NCBI RefSeq assembly: GCF_001675045.1
Contig: NZ_LYPA01000079.1
Span: 18,748 to 82,747, forward strand
Length of the DNA: 64,000 nucleotides
Reading direction: 5' to 3'
From: Paenibacillus oryzae
GTDB taxonomy: Bacteria; Bacillota; Bacilli; Paenibacillales; Paenibacillaceae
Made by a program: the position numbers and the translations under genes. Under the pieces are notes generated by a model, which saw only the letters and a program-made list of their open reading frames with translations, made no database searches and had not been told where the DNA came from. Below are positions 33,185 through 40,775 of the stretch, piece by piece. How positions within the stretch are numbered: the stretch's first letter is position 1; the number at the start of each line of letters is the position of its first letter.

Positions 33185-35317
33185 ATGAGCCGGAGGATGG
33201 ACGGAAACAAACCGGCGGCGTTTTGGAGGAACGGCGTGGTGGCGATGACAGGAGCGGCGCTGCTGTCCAAGCTGATTGGCTCCTTGCAAAAAATACCGCT
33301 GCAAAATATGGCGGGCGACCGGGTATTTGGCTTGTACAATGCCGTATACCCGCTGTATCAGCTGGTTGCTGTTTTGGCAACCGCGGGTTTGCCAACGGCT
33401 GTTTCCATCGTAATTGCGCGCCGCGCACAAGCGGCGGAGGACGGCGGGCCGCGCGGGGAGCGGCTGGCACTATTGGCCGCCTTGCTGCTGCTTGGCGTTA
33501 GTGGAACGGTTTCGTTTCTGCTGATGTGGGCAGGCGCAAGCCGGATTGCGGCATGGATTGGAGATGCCTCTGCGGCGCCTGCGATCCGAATGCTTGCCAT
33601 TGCGCTGCTGCTGTCTCCGTTGGCGGCGGCGCTTCGGGGCTTTATGCAGGGGCGGGGGCTTATGACGTATTCCGCCCTGTCGCAGGTGGCGGATCAATTG
33701 GTTCGGGTTGCGGTGATGCTGTCCGCGCTTGGCGCAGGCCTGGTCGCGGGCTGGAGCGAGGCTGCGCTGGCCGCTGCCGTAATGAGCGGCTCCGCTGCCG
33801 GAGCGGGAGCCGCCTTGCTGCTGCTTGGCTTGATGTTGAGCAGGCTGCGGAAGGGCAGCCTCTCGCTTGGAGACGGATCGGTCCATGATGCAGAGGCTGC
33901 TTCTGCGAGAGAAGACAGAAATGCGAGAGAAGAAAGAGCTGCAAGAGATAACAGAAGTGCAAGGCAAGACATAGCTACAAGTGCAGGCATATCTGAAAGC
34001 AAAGAAAGAGCTGCAAGAGATGACGGAAATGCAAGGCAAGACAGAGCTGCAAGAGATGACGGAAATGCAAGGCAAGACAGAGCTGCAAGAGCAGGCATAT
34101 CTGAAAGCAAAGACAAAGCTGCAAGAGATGACAGAAATGCAAGACAAGACAGAGCTGCAAGAGCTGGCATATCTATAAGCAAAGAAAGAGCTGCAAGTGA
34201 AGACAGAACTGCAAGACAAGACAGAGTTGCGAGAGCTGGCAAGGCATCAAGTGAAGACAGTGCTGGGATAATGCTGGCAGGAACAGCGAAATCAGGACTT
34301 GTTTCCAACAGTTCCAATGGAAGCAGCCTGCGGAAGAGGCTTGGCCGTCTTTGGCTGGAGGTCAAGGAGCTTGCGGGACTGGCGCTGCCCGCAGCGCTTG
34401 CCGCTATCGTTGTGCCTGCGCTTGGCGTCGTGGATGTGTTTACGGTGCCGCGCTTTCTGCTGCTTGATGGACATGCAGAAGCTTCTGCCATGGAGATGTT
34501 TGGCATCTACAGCCGCGCCCAGCCGCTGGTTCAGTTAGTCATTATGGCCGCCGGGGCGGCTTCCGCTGCTCTGGTACCGGGTTTTGTGGCCGCCAAGCAG
34601 TCGGGGCAGTTTCTGGATGCAGGCTTGCGATTGTCGCTGCTCATGCGCATCTCCTGGATCATCGGAGCGGCATCCGCTCTTGGGCTGGCGATGTTGGCCG
34701 AGCCTATCAACATTATGCTGTACAAGGACGCACAAGGCACGGTCGCCTTTGCGCTGACTGGGTTGACCGCGCTGGCCGGCTGCGTCAGCGCTGCATCCGC
34801 GCCCGCCCTGCAATCGCTGGGCGCAACCCGGGTTCCGGCGGCTCTGCTGCTGCTCGCCGCCTTGCTCAAGGGCGTGCTCAACGCCGCGCTAGTCCCGTCC
34901 CTGGGCATCCAGGGAGCGGCCATCTCCGGCGTTGCTGCGCTGAGTGCCGCGGCGATGCTTGGCGCCGCGGCCCTTCGCCGGGCGGCGGCAAGCGCCGGAG
35001 CGCCGCCTCATGTTCGGCCTGAGGCGGGGGCGGGCAGCGGCATACGCCCCGCCGCAGGCGCAGCTCTTGCGCTCGCAGCGATGGCGGCGGCGCTGTGGCT
35101 GCTGGAGCGCGGGCTTGCTCCCGCGCTCAGTCATTCGCTGCCGCCGCGTATGGCAGCGGCTGTGCTGGCGCTGACGGGCGTAGCTGTCGGCGCTTGTGTG
35201 TTTGCCGCAGGCGTGCTGCGCTGCGGCGTTATTGGCGCGCGCGAATGGCGCGCGCTGCCTGGCGGCGAGGCGTTGGCCGCTCGCCTTAGACGTTGGCGGC
35301 TGTTGCCGCCTCAATAA
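33185..35317 (+). CDS. yabM: SpoVB/MurJ-like polysaccharide flippase (YabM) with a repetitive charged insertion
   Basis: The 710-aa product is a MOP-superfamily lipid-linked oligosaccharide flippase: the start FWRNGVVAMTGAALLSKLIGSLQKIPLQNMAGDRVFGLYNAVYPLYQL is typical of SpoVB/YabM. About 14 hydrophobic segments are expected. Between the sixth and seventh segments, residues about 241-360 are ten units of a 12-residue motif (types ARDDGNARQDRA and ARAGISESKERA) encoded by 36-bp DNA repeats; relatives are usually near 530 aa. The insertion is highly charged and probably forms a cytoplasmic loop. GC content and alanine richness rise strongly in the last 150 codons. Synteny spoVT-yabM-mazG supports the identity. 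Confidence 0.88.
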   Translation: MSRRMDGNKPAAFWRNGVVAMTGAALLSKLIGSLQKIPLQNMAGDRVFGLYNAVYPLYQLVAVLATAGLPTAVSIVIARRAQAAEDGGPRGERLALLAALLLLGVSGTVSFLLMWAGASRIAAWIGDASAAPAIRMLAIALLLSPLAAALRGFMQGRGLMTYSALSQVADQLVRVAVMLSALGAGLVAGWSEAALAAAVMSGSAAGAGAALLLLGLMLSRLRKGSLSLGDGSVHDAEAASAREDRNAREERAARDNRSARQDIATSAGISESKERAARDDGNARQDRAARDDGNARQDRAARAGISESKDKAARDDRNARQDRAARAGISISKERAASEDRTARQDRVARAGKASSEDSAGIMLAGTAKSGLVSNSSNGSSLRKRLGRLWLEVKELAGLALPAALAAIVVPALGVVDVFTVPRFLLLDGHAEASAMEMFGIYSRAQPLVQLVIMAAGAASAALVPGFVAAKQSGQFLDAGLRLSLLMRISWIIGAASALGLAMLAEPINIMLYKDAQGTVAFALTGLTALAGCVSAASAPALQSLGATRVPAALLLLAALLKGVLNAALVPSLGIQGAAISGVAALSAAAMLGAAALRRAAASAGAPPHVRPEAGAGSGIRPAAGAALALAAMAAALWLLERGLAPALSHSLPPRMAAAVLALTGVAVGACVFAAGVLRCGVIGAREWRALPGGEALAARLRRWRLLPPQ
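33905..34264 (+). repeat. Ten in-frame 36-bp tandem repeats inside yabM
   Basis: Units start at 33905, 33941, 33977, 34013 and so on to 34229, each 36 bp. Two types partly alternate: gcaagagatgacggaaatgc... and gcaagagcaggcatatctga... Units 4 and 5 are identical, which indicates recent duplication. Confidence 0.9.
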
Positions 35318-35331
35318 AGGGAGGAATTATC

Positions 35332-36855
35332 ATGTACTATAGCGGCATTGAAGTCGTCGGTCTTGGATCTGGCGATCCCGACCAGCTAACGCTTGGCGTT
35401 TTGCGGAAGCTGCAGCAGGCATCCAAAATAATTACCCGGACCAAACAACATCCCGTCATGGATCTATTGGACAATAATGGAATTGCTTACACTACCTTTG
35501 ATCATCTGTACGAAAAATACGATTCGTTCCCTCAGGTCTATGAGGCTATAGTTGACGAGCTGATGAAGGCCGCAGCTACCGGCCCGGATGGAAAGGAGCA
35601 TGGGCAGGAGGGAGGTCCGCTGACCTCCGAGTTTTTGATTTACGCTTTACCAGGCCATCCCATGGTTGCGGAGCGTACTGTGCAGCTTCTTCGCGAGCGC
35701 TGCGCCGGCACTGGATTGGAGCTGCGCATCACGGGCGGGGAAAGCTTTCTGGATGCTGCTTTTTCTTCCTTTGGCATGGACCCCATTGAAGGTTTTGCTC
35801 TGCTGGATGCGGCCGAGCTTTCAGCCTCCCTGCTTCAGCCACGGCTTCATACACTGATCGGACAGGTTTATGATGCCTTTACCGCCTCCGACGTCAAGCT
35901 GGCGCTAATGGAGGTTTATCCCGATGATTACGAGGTTCTGGTTGGACATGCGCTTGGCGTTCAGGGTCAGGAAAAAATATTAAGAATGCCGCTATACGAG
36001 CTCGACCGCGACAATGGCTACGGCAATTTGTCCTTAATTTATGTGCCGCGTAATCTGGACCCGGCGCTCCGGAACCGGACCTTCGAGCGGCTGCATGAAA
36101 TCGTGGCAATCCTTCGCAGCCCGGAGGGATGTCCTTGGGACCGCGAGCAAACCCATAGCTCCATTCGCAAAAATTTTATCGAGGAGCTGTATGAAGCGCT
36201 TGAAGCGTTGGACAATGATGATCCCGTTGGCATGCAGGAGGAGTTTGGAGACGTTATTTTGCAGGTCATGCTGCATAGCCAGATGGAGGAGGAGGTTGGC
36301 GCTTTCTCCGTGTTCGACGTAATTCAGTCGCTTAACGAAAAATTAATTTTTCGCCATCCGCATGTGTTCGGCGATTCCAACGCCGGAAATTCGGAGGAAG
36401 CGCTTGTCAATTGGGAGGCCATGAAGGCGGAGGAAAAACGGAGAAAAGGCGCGGAACAAGCGCCGTCCATGCTGGATGGCATACCGCCTGACCTGCCTGC
36501 TTTGATGAAGGCTTATAAAATTCAGAAAAAAGCGGCTAAAGTAGGCTTCGATTGGGGCGAAATTGAACCCGTTTTGTCCAAAATCGAGGAGGAGCTAGCG
36601 GAGCTGAGAGAGCGGATAGCAGAGAATGACCTGGAGAAGGGGGCGGACGAATTGGGAGATTTGTTGTTCGCCGTCGTTAACGCCTCGCGCTTTATTGATG
36701 CTGATCCCGAAGAGGCTCTCTCTCGAACCAACCGGAAATTCAAGCATAGATTTCAATATATAGAAGAGAAGCTTCGTATAAACGGCAAAACCTTTGACCA
36801 AACTGATTTAATAGAAATGGATGCTTGGTGGGAGGAGGCAAAACGTCAGGAATAG
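35332..36855 (+). CDS. mazG: Tetrapyrrole methylase-like / MazG nucleotide pyrophosphohydrolase fusion (YabN)
   Basis: Of 507 residues, about 1-235 form a tetrapyrrole (SAM) methylase-like domain (EVVGLGSGDPDQLTLG, YALPGHPMVAERTV, ITGGESFLDAAF). About 255-505 hold two MazG segments, with CPWDREQTHSSIRKNFIEELYEALEAL, GDVILQVMLHSQMEEE and a second one with KAAKVGFDWGEIEPVLSKIEEELAEL. MazG hydrolyses noncanonical or excess NTPs. The ATG at 35332 follows GGGAGG. It is close behind yabM, as in B. subtilis yabM-yabN. Confidence 0.94.
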   Translation: MYYSGIEVVGLGSGDPDQLTLGVLRKLQQASKIITRTKQHPVMDLLDNNGIAYTTFDHLYEKYDSFPQVYEAIVDELMKAAATGPDGKEHGQEGGPLTSEFLIYALPGHPMVAERTVQLLRERCAGTGLELRITGGESFLDAAFSSFGMDPIEGFALLDAAELSASLLQPRLHTLIGQVYDAFTASDVKLALMEVYPDDYEVLVGHALGVQGQEKILRMPLYELDRDNGYGNLSLIYVPRNLDPALRNRTFERLHEIVAILRSPEGCPWDREQTHSSIRKNFIEELYEALEALDNDDPVGMQEEFGDVILQVMLHSQMEEEVGAFSVFDVIQSLNEKLIFRHPHVFGDSNAGNSEEALVNWEAMKAEEKRRKGAEQAPSMLDGIPPDLPALMKAYKIQKKAAKVGFDWGEIEPVLSKIEEELAELRERIAENDLEKGADELGDLLFAVVNASRFIDADPEEALSRTNRKFKHRFQYIEEKLRINGKTFDQTDLIEMDAWWEEAKRQE

Positions 36856-36896
36856 CGCTAGTTGCAGGGCAGCTGGGAGAATCCGGAATTGTTTCT

Positions 36897-36926
36897 TTGA
36901 CGCAGACGCCTAGTATCGCTTAGAAT
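36897..36926 (+). promoter_or_regulatory. Candidate SigA promoter of hup
   Basis: TTGACG (36897-36902), 18-bp spacer, TAGAAT (36921-36926). It would give a leader of about 220 nt before the HU start. Confidence 0.6.
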
Positions 36927-37046
36927 GGTAGAACGGGATTTATGCTTCTGAACAATTTCTGAACATTTGTGAATTTGCATTCGTCACCGTTCGTCTTCAT
37001 TCCACACAAATCCCAAAAAAATTTGAAACTCCCGGCAGGATTTTCA

Positions 37047-37078
37047 TCTCACGAGCAGAATAAGTATTCTTCGTGAGA
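37047..37078 (+). promoter_or_regulatory. Leader hairpin upstream of hup
   Basis: TCTCACGA (37047-37054) pairs with TCGTGAGA (37071-37078), and inside it AGAATA pairs with TATTCT across a two-base loop; the unpaired bases gc make a bulge. A second small dyad ATGCC/GGCAT follows near 37086-37100. There is no T-run, so attenuation is not shown. Confidence 0.5.
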
Positions 37079-37155
37079 GCAAATAATGCCAACGGGCATG
37101 CGGCCTCAGGGCTGCAGCCACTATAATGTTTCCATAACATAGGAGGAAAATTACA

Positions 37156-37428
37156 ATGAACAAAACAGATCTGATCAACAATATTGCAGAGAAGAGCGGC
37201 CTGACTAAACGTGATGTAGAAGCCGTTCTGAACGGTTTTCTGGGCGAAGTAACTGACGCTCTTGCCAGCGGTGACAAAGTACAATTGATCGGCTTCGGTA
37301 CTTTTGAAACTCGCAAACGTTCCGGCCGTATCGGTCGCAACCCGCAAACTGGCAAAGAAATCGAAATTCCTGAATCCAAAGTTCCTGCTTTCAAAGCAGG
37401 CAACAAGCTGAAAGAAGCTATTAAGTAA
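37156..37428 (+). CDS. hup: HU DNA-binding protein
   Basis: The 90-aa product starts MNKTDLINNIAEKSGLTKRD and contains the conserved arm region GFGTFETRKRSGRIGRNPQTGKEIEI followed by VPAFKAGNKLKEAI. HU bends and compacts DNA as a dimer. AGGAGG lies upstream. Its location between mazG and rqcP is the usual one for the B. subtilis HU gene in relatives of this genus. It has a long leader with a hairpin. Confidence 0.98.
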   Translation: MNKTDLINNIAEKSGLTKRDVEAVLNGFLGEVTDALASGDKVQLIGFGTFETRKRSGRIGRNPQTGKEIEIPESKVPAFKAGNKLKEAIK

Positions 37429-37432
37429 TAAA

Positions 37433-37711
37433 ATGAGGCTTGATAAATTTCTTAAGGTATCCCGACTGATCAAACGGCGCACCGTTGCAAAGGATGTATC
37501 CGAGCAAGGGCGCGTCTGGATTAACGGCCGCGAGGCGAAAGCCAGCAGCTCCGTTAAGGTCGGGGACGAGCTCCAAATCCAATACGGCCAGAAAATCGTT
37601 ACCGTTCGCGTTGAACGCATCGCGGAAACGACCCGTAAGGATGAAGCCGGCGAGCTGTATACCTTGGTAAAGGAAGAGCAGCGCCCACGCGAGAACGATC
37701 TCGATTGGTAA
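37433..37711 (+). CDS. rqcP: RqcP (YabO/HslR-like) S4-domain ribosome quality-control factor
   Basis: The 92-aa basic protein is almost entirely an S4 RNA-binding domain: MRLDKFLKVSRLIKRRTVAK, RVWINGREAKASSSVKVGDELQI. RqcP binds 50S subunits carrying peptidyl-tRNA and works with RqcH in C-terminal alanine tailing. It begins four bases after hup, with the hup stop region supplying little ribosome site, so translation may be coupled. A terminator follows. Confidence 0.94.
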   Translation: MRLDKFLKVSRLIKRRTVAKDVSEQGRVWINGREAKASSSVKVGDELQIQYGQKIVTVRVERIAETTRKDEAGELYTLVKEEQRPRENDLDW

Positions 37712-37736
37712 CGCAGCTTTCCTTCTAAAAGCATAA

Positions 37737-37779
37737 AAACAGGCCAAGAAGGCAGATGCCGTCTTTGGCCTGTTTTTTT
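37737..37779 (+). terminator. Rho-independent terminator after rqcP
   Basis: AACAGGCCAA pairs with TTGGCCTGTT, with the inner GGCAGATGCC dyad in the loop, then seven T. Confidence 0.92.
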
Positions 37780-38395
37780 CTATATCCCTTGGGAAAGTAT
37801 AAGTGTTCAGGCACGCCGATCTGACATCGATCGAAACAACTGCTTAGCAGATGCTTATGCCAGTCACTCGAACTTTGCAATTCTGGAATTTCGGAGATCA
37901 ACGTTGACAGGTATCTTTCACCAACACCAACACCAGCATCTTTATCTTTCGCTATTTTTCACCTTGGCAAAAGTTTGCCGGACATTTATGACCGTCAGAG
38001 CCTCAAATAGCGGGTTTTGCCCCAAACAACGGTCACTTCTGTCCTTTACAAGCTCGAAATTGGCTTTTAACGGGTAAAAAATTGCTGTTACGGTCACGGG
38101 TGTCCTTTAGAAACATAGTTCTCCTTTAAAATGGCTCCTAACGGACACCGATGACCGGAACGTTCTTCAAGCTGATGCCGCAAAGCTCATGCACACGCAT
38201 AACGAGCAAGCGCATGCCGCAAAGCTCATGCACACGCATAACGAGCAAGCCCATGCCGCAAAACCTACACTCAAGCTTAACCTGCAAGCTTATGCCTCAA
38301 GGCTTGCAGCCAGTTCCGTTTCGGTTCGGTTGTTCTAATCCTTGTCCGGCCCCCATAGATTAGTAGAGAATATTAGGGAAGCGGGGGAGTGCCAT
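37780..38395. other. rqcP-yabP intergenic region with dispersed and tandem repeats
   Basis: From about 37978 to 38160 it contains repeated words (ggacatttatgaccgtc, acggtcacttctgtcc, ttacggtcacgggtgtcc, acggacaccgatgaccgg) of the intergenic family also seen at 840-970, 6600-6780 and 63850-63920. A 39-bp tandem repeat follows at 38175. A 70-codon open frame over that repeat (38151-38363) has no ribosome site and is not called as a gene. Confidence 0.6.
38175..38260 (+). repeat. 39-bp tandem repeat before yabP
   Basis: Two near-identical 39-bp units (38175-38213, 38214-38252, beginning atgccgcaaagctcatgc) are followed by degenerate third and fourth units up to about 38300. The period is a multiple of three. 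Confidence 0.8.
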
Positions 38396-38680
38396 ATGGC
38401 GGAACAGGGCAAAGGGCACAAGAGCGGGGACATCAAGCTGATTAATCGCAAAATGCTGGAGCTGACGGGAGTCATTAACGTGGAAAGCTTCGACAGCGAG
38501 GAATTTTTGCTGGAAACGGAGCTTGGTTTTTTGACCATAACGGGGCAAAATTTGCACATCAAGCTGCTTAGCCTGGAGCAAGGGCTGGTTTCGATTGAAG
38601 GACTCGTGCATTCGCTCGCTTATCTGGACGGCGCGGCCGCAAGCAAGTCCAAAGGATTGTTCGGGAAGCTGTTCAAATGA
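38396..38680 (+). CDS. yabP: Sporulation protein YabP
   Basis: The 94-aa protein has the YabP core INRKMLELTGVINVESFDSE, FLLETELGFLTITGQNLHI and LSLEQGLVSIEGLV, the usual length of the family. YabP is made in the mother cell during sporulation, and mutants sporulate poorly. The ATG at 38396 follows GCGGGGGAG; the open frame upstream to 38342 is not conserved. It overlaps yabQ by 4 bp. Confidence 0.93.
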   Translation: MAEQGKGHKSGDIKLINRKMLELTGVINVESFDSEEFLLETELGFLTITGQNLHIKLLSLEQGLVSIEGLVHSLAYLDGAAASKSKGLFGKLFK

Positions 38681-39294
38681 CGTTGGAGGTTCAATGGCTC
38701 ACCGTCGCCTTTATGCTGGCTTGCGGCGCCGGCATGGGGGCGGTGTTCGACGGTTACCGCGTTATTTCCAGCGAGCTGCGTTTTCCGCGCTGGTGGCTGC
38801 CGTTGATGGATGTGGCCTACTGGGCGCTTGCCGCTGTAGTCGTTTTCCGTATGCTGTACGCCAGCAATAACGGTGAAGTGAGGGCCTATGTGTTTCTGGG
38901 GCTGGCACTTGGCGCTATTCTTCATTATTGGCTGTTCAGCTCCCTGGTGATCAAACTGGTCAAATGGCTGATTGACGCCGTTCGAGCCGTTTTTTCCTTT
39001 TTGGGAAAAATGGTTATGCTGCTGATCGTAAAACCAGTTCTTTGGCTGCTGAAAGTTTTAAAAATGATACTTGTTTCTGGGTCTATGCTCACTATTTTCG
39101 TCCTGAAAATTGTGCTACAATTGGTTCGTCCTTTTTGGATATTGACAAAATGGATATTTTCACCATTGGTTTTATGGCTTGGCCGTTTTTTAAAACCTTA
39201 TGCGGACAAGCTGATGGAAAGCCGGTTTTGGAAAAGCACAGCACTATTTTTGAGTGAAAAATGGAAACTATGGTTCGGGAGGGAAAAGCGCTAA
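38677..39294 (+). CDS. yabQ: Sporulation membrane protein YabQ
   Basis: The 205-aa protein has hydrophobic segments near residues 5-22, 38-60, 70-95 and 105-150 and a basic C-terminus. VAFMLACGAGMGAVFDGYRVI is the YabQ signature. In B. subtilis YabQ is needed for spore cortex formation and localises to the outer forespore membrane. It is coupled to yabP by an ATGA overlap, and its last base is the first base of the divIC start. Confidence 0.92.
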   Translation: MTLEVQWLTVAFMLACGAGMGAVFDGYRVISSELRFPRWWLPLMDVAYWALAAVVVFRMLYASNNGEVRAYVFLGLALGAILHYWLFSSLVIKLVKWLIDAVRAVFSFLGKMVMLLIVKPVLWLLKVLKMILVSGSMLTIFVLKIVLQLVRPFWILTKWIFSPLVLWLGRFLKPYADKLMESRFWKSTALFLSEKWKLWFGREKR

Positions 39295-39602
39295 TGGCAA
39301 CTGCAACGGTGAATAAGGGAGCGGCAATGATGGCCGCCAAACGCAGATTCAAAATATGGATGACCTTCATCGTCCTGTTTATGGGCTGGGCGGGATATAC
39401 TCTTTTTGGCCAGTTGCAGCAGCAAAACGCGACCCACCAGAAATTAAGCGGCATTCAGGAACAGCTTGAGCTGACACGTCAGGAAAGCGAAGCGCTTCGC
39501 CTGGAAGTGGACAAACTGAATGATCCGGAATACATATCGCAGCTTGCCACCAAGGAGCAAGGCATGGTCAAGGAAGGCGAGCAGCAAATTTTTAGCGAAT
39601 AG
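39294..39602 (+). CDS. divIC: Septum formation initiator DivIC
   Basis: This 102-aa bitopic protein has a short basic N-terminus, one membrane helix (about residues 20-38, IWMTFIVLFMGWAGYTLFG) and an extracytoplasmic coiled coil (QLELTRQESEALRLEVDKL). It is a core divisome subunit that binds FtsL and DivIB. The ATG at 39294, with GGGAGGG upstream, is chosen rather than the frame start at 39261. Synteny yabP-yabQ-divIC-yabR is the B. subtilis order. Confidence 0.93.
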   Translation: MATATVNKGAAMMAAKRRFKIWMTFIVLFMGWAGYTLFGQLQQQNATHQKLSGIQEQLELTRQESEALRLEVDKLNDPEYISQLATKEQGMVKEGEQQIFSE

Positions 39603-39629
39603 ATAGCTTTATAATCGGGTGAACGTCTG

Positions 39630-39659
39630 TTGACCTTCATTCTTCGGTTCGGTTATAAT
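39630..39659 (+). promoter_or_regulatory. SigA promoter of the S1-domain gene
   Basis: TTGACC (39630-39635), 18-bp spacer, perfect TATAAT (39654-39659). Confidence 0.7.
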
Positions 39660-39772
39660 CACGGTATAGGAACAGATCAAGGCTGGCAGGGCTTTATAAC
39701 GGCGTTGTCCGTATTGTCCACGGCAATTGAAATTGTTTCCACTAAACTTTTGAGAGAGGAACATTTTATTTT

Positions 39773-40264
39773 ATGGCAATTGAAGTGGGCGCCAAGTTAG
39801 AGGGAAAAGTGACAGGCATTACACATTTTGGGGCATTTGTCGACTTATCGGGAGGTGTCACTGGTCTCGTTCACATTTCCGAGATTGCCGATAACTATGT
39901 CAAGGACGTTAAGGATCATCTCAAGATTGACGATGTTGTCAAGGTAAAGGTGATCAACGTCGATAAGGACGGAAAGATCGGTCTTTCCATTAAGCAAGCC
40001 ATTGACCGGCCAGAGGGCTCTGCACCGCCGCCGCGTGCGAGCGGAGGACCTGGAGGCGGAGGTGGCGGTGAACGATTCAACCGCGGAGGTCAGGACCGAG
40101 GCGGACGTCCCTTCAACAAGCAATCGTCTGGCAGACCGTCCTTCGGGAAGCCGTCATTCGAGGATAAAATGTCTCGCTTCTTGAAAGATAGTGAAGAGCG
40201 GATTTCTTCCCTGAAGAAAAACACAGAAGGCAAACGCGGCGGACGCGGAGCCAAGCGAGTATAA
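39773..40264 (+). CDS. yabR: S1 RNA-binding domain protein YabR with Gly/Arg-rich tail
   Basis: Residues 1-75 are a classic S1 domain (GAKLEGKVTGITHFGAFVDL, GLVHISEIAD, KVKVINVDKDGKIGLSIKQA). Residues about 85-135 are Gly/Arg-rich with RGG-like runs, and the end is Lys/Arg-rich. B. subtilis YabR is of similar layout but its tail is less extended. The protein probably binds RNA or ribosomes; its exact role is unknown. Own SigA promoter upstream and a terminator downstream. Confidence 0.92.
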   Translation: MAIEVGAKLEGKVTGITHFGAFVDLSGGVTGLVHISEIADNYVKDVKDHLKIDDVVKVKVINVDKDGKIGLSIKQAIDRPEGSAPPPRASGGPGGGGGGERFNRGGQDRGGRPFNKQSSGRPSFGKPSFEDKMSRFLKDSEERISSLKKNTEGKRGGRGAKRV

Positions 40265-40277
40265 TCCAATTCTATTC

Positions 40278-40306
40278 AAGCAGAGCCCAAGGGCTCTGCT
40301 TTTTTA
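40278..40306 (+). terminator. Rho-independent terminator after yabR
   Basis: AAGCAGAGCCC, two-base loop, GGGCTCTGCTT, then T-run: a near-ideal terminator. Confidence 0.95.
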
Positions 40307-40671
40307 CTTTAAATCTTTAAATCCAGCCGCCAAGCTCGATCGCTCATATGCAAGGAACCTCAATAGATGCTGCCTCACTGTAGACTCAATCTCCTGTCAG
40401 ACCTCATTTTCATTTCCATAAAAGCAAACCTGTATTTTTTTGCTTCCGACTTTGCTGTCGCATTGCGGAATATGCCTGTCCTGACAAAAAAGTTTTCTTC
40501 CCATGTCCACTTATACCGACAGTTTACTGCGGCGATTCGCCAAGCTGCTTGCGGCCGGCTTGCTGTTTTTGTTGGGTCACTGGACAATGGCTGCTATGGC
40601 AAAAATGGCTCAAAGCCGCTGTGGGCGCAGGTTGCCGCTTGTGATGACAAGAGCTGCGCGGCTGTTCATTT
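40307..40671. other. yabR-spoIIE intergenic region
   Basis: B. subtilis has tRNA genes between yabR and spoIIE. I looked for a T-loop (GTTCRANYC) and acceptor pairing here and found neither. No gene is visible. Confidence 0.5.
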
Positions 40672-40737
40672 TGTCGGAAAAAACTTTTGGGGCGTTTACG
40701 ATAACTGACAAACTTCATGTGGACAACCTCCTATAAT
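40672..40737 (+). promoter_or_regulatory. spoIIE promoter with 21-bp spacer and a Spo0A-like box
   Basis: CTGACA (40705-40710) and perfect TATAAT (40732-40737) are 21 bp apart. TGTCGGA (40672-40678) matches the 0A box TGTCGAA in six of seven bases. B. subtilis spoIIE and spoIIG promoters have the same abnormal spacing and are activated by Spo0A with SigA RNA polymerase. Confidence 0.65.
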
Positions 40738-40775
40738 GGGAAACACATTACATTCGGAAATGGTGGTGTCTGTTC

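Noticed and set aside
33905..34264. CRISPR array with 36-bp repeats
   Set aside because: The repeats abut without spacers and continue the reading frame of a flippase gene.
38151..38363. 70-aa repeat protein before yabP
   Set aside because: Open frame over a 39-bp tandem repeat with no ribosome site and overlap with the yabP upstream region; kept only as a finding.
40307..40775. tRNA genes between yabR and spoIIE as in B. subtilis
   Set aside because: No T-loop signature or acceptor-stem pairing could be found in this stretch.
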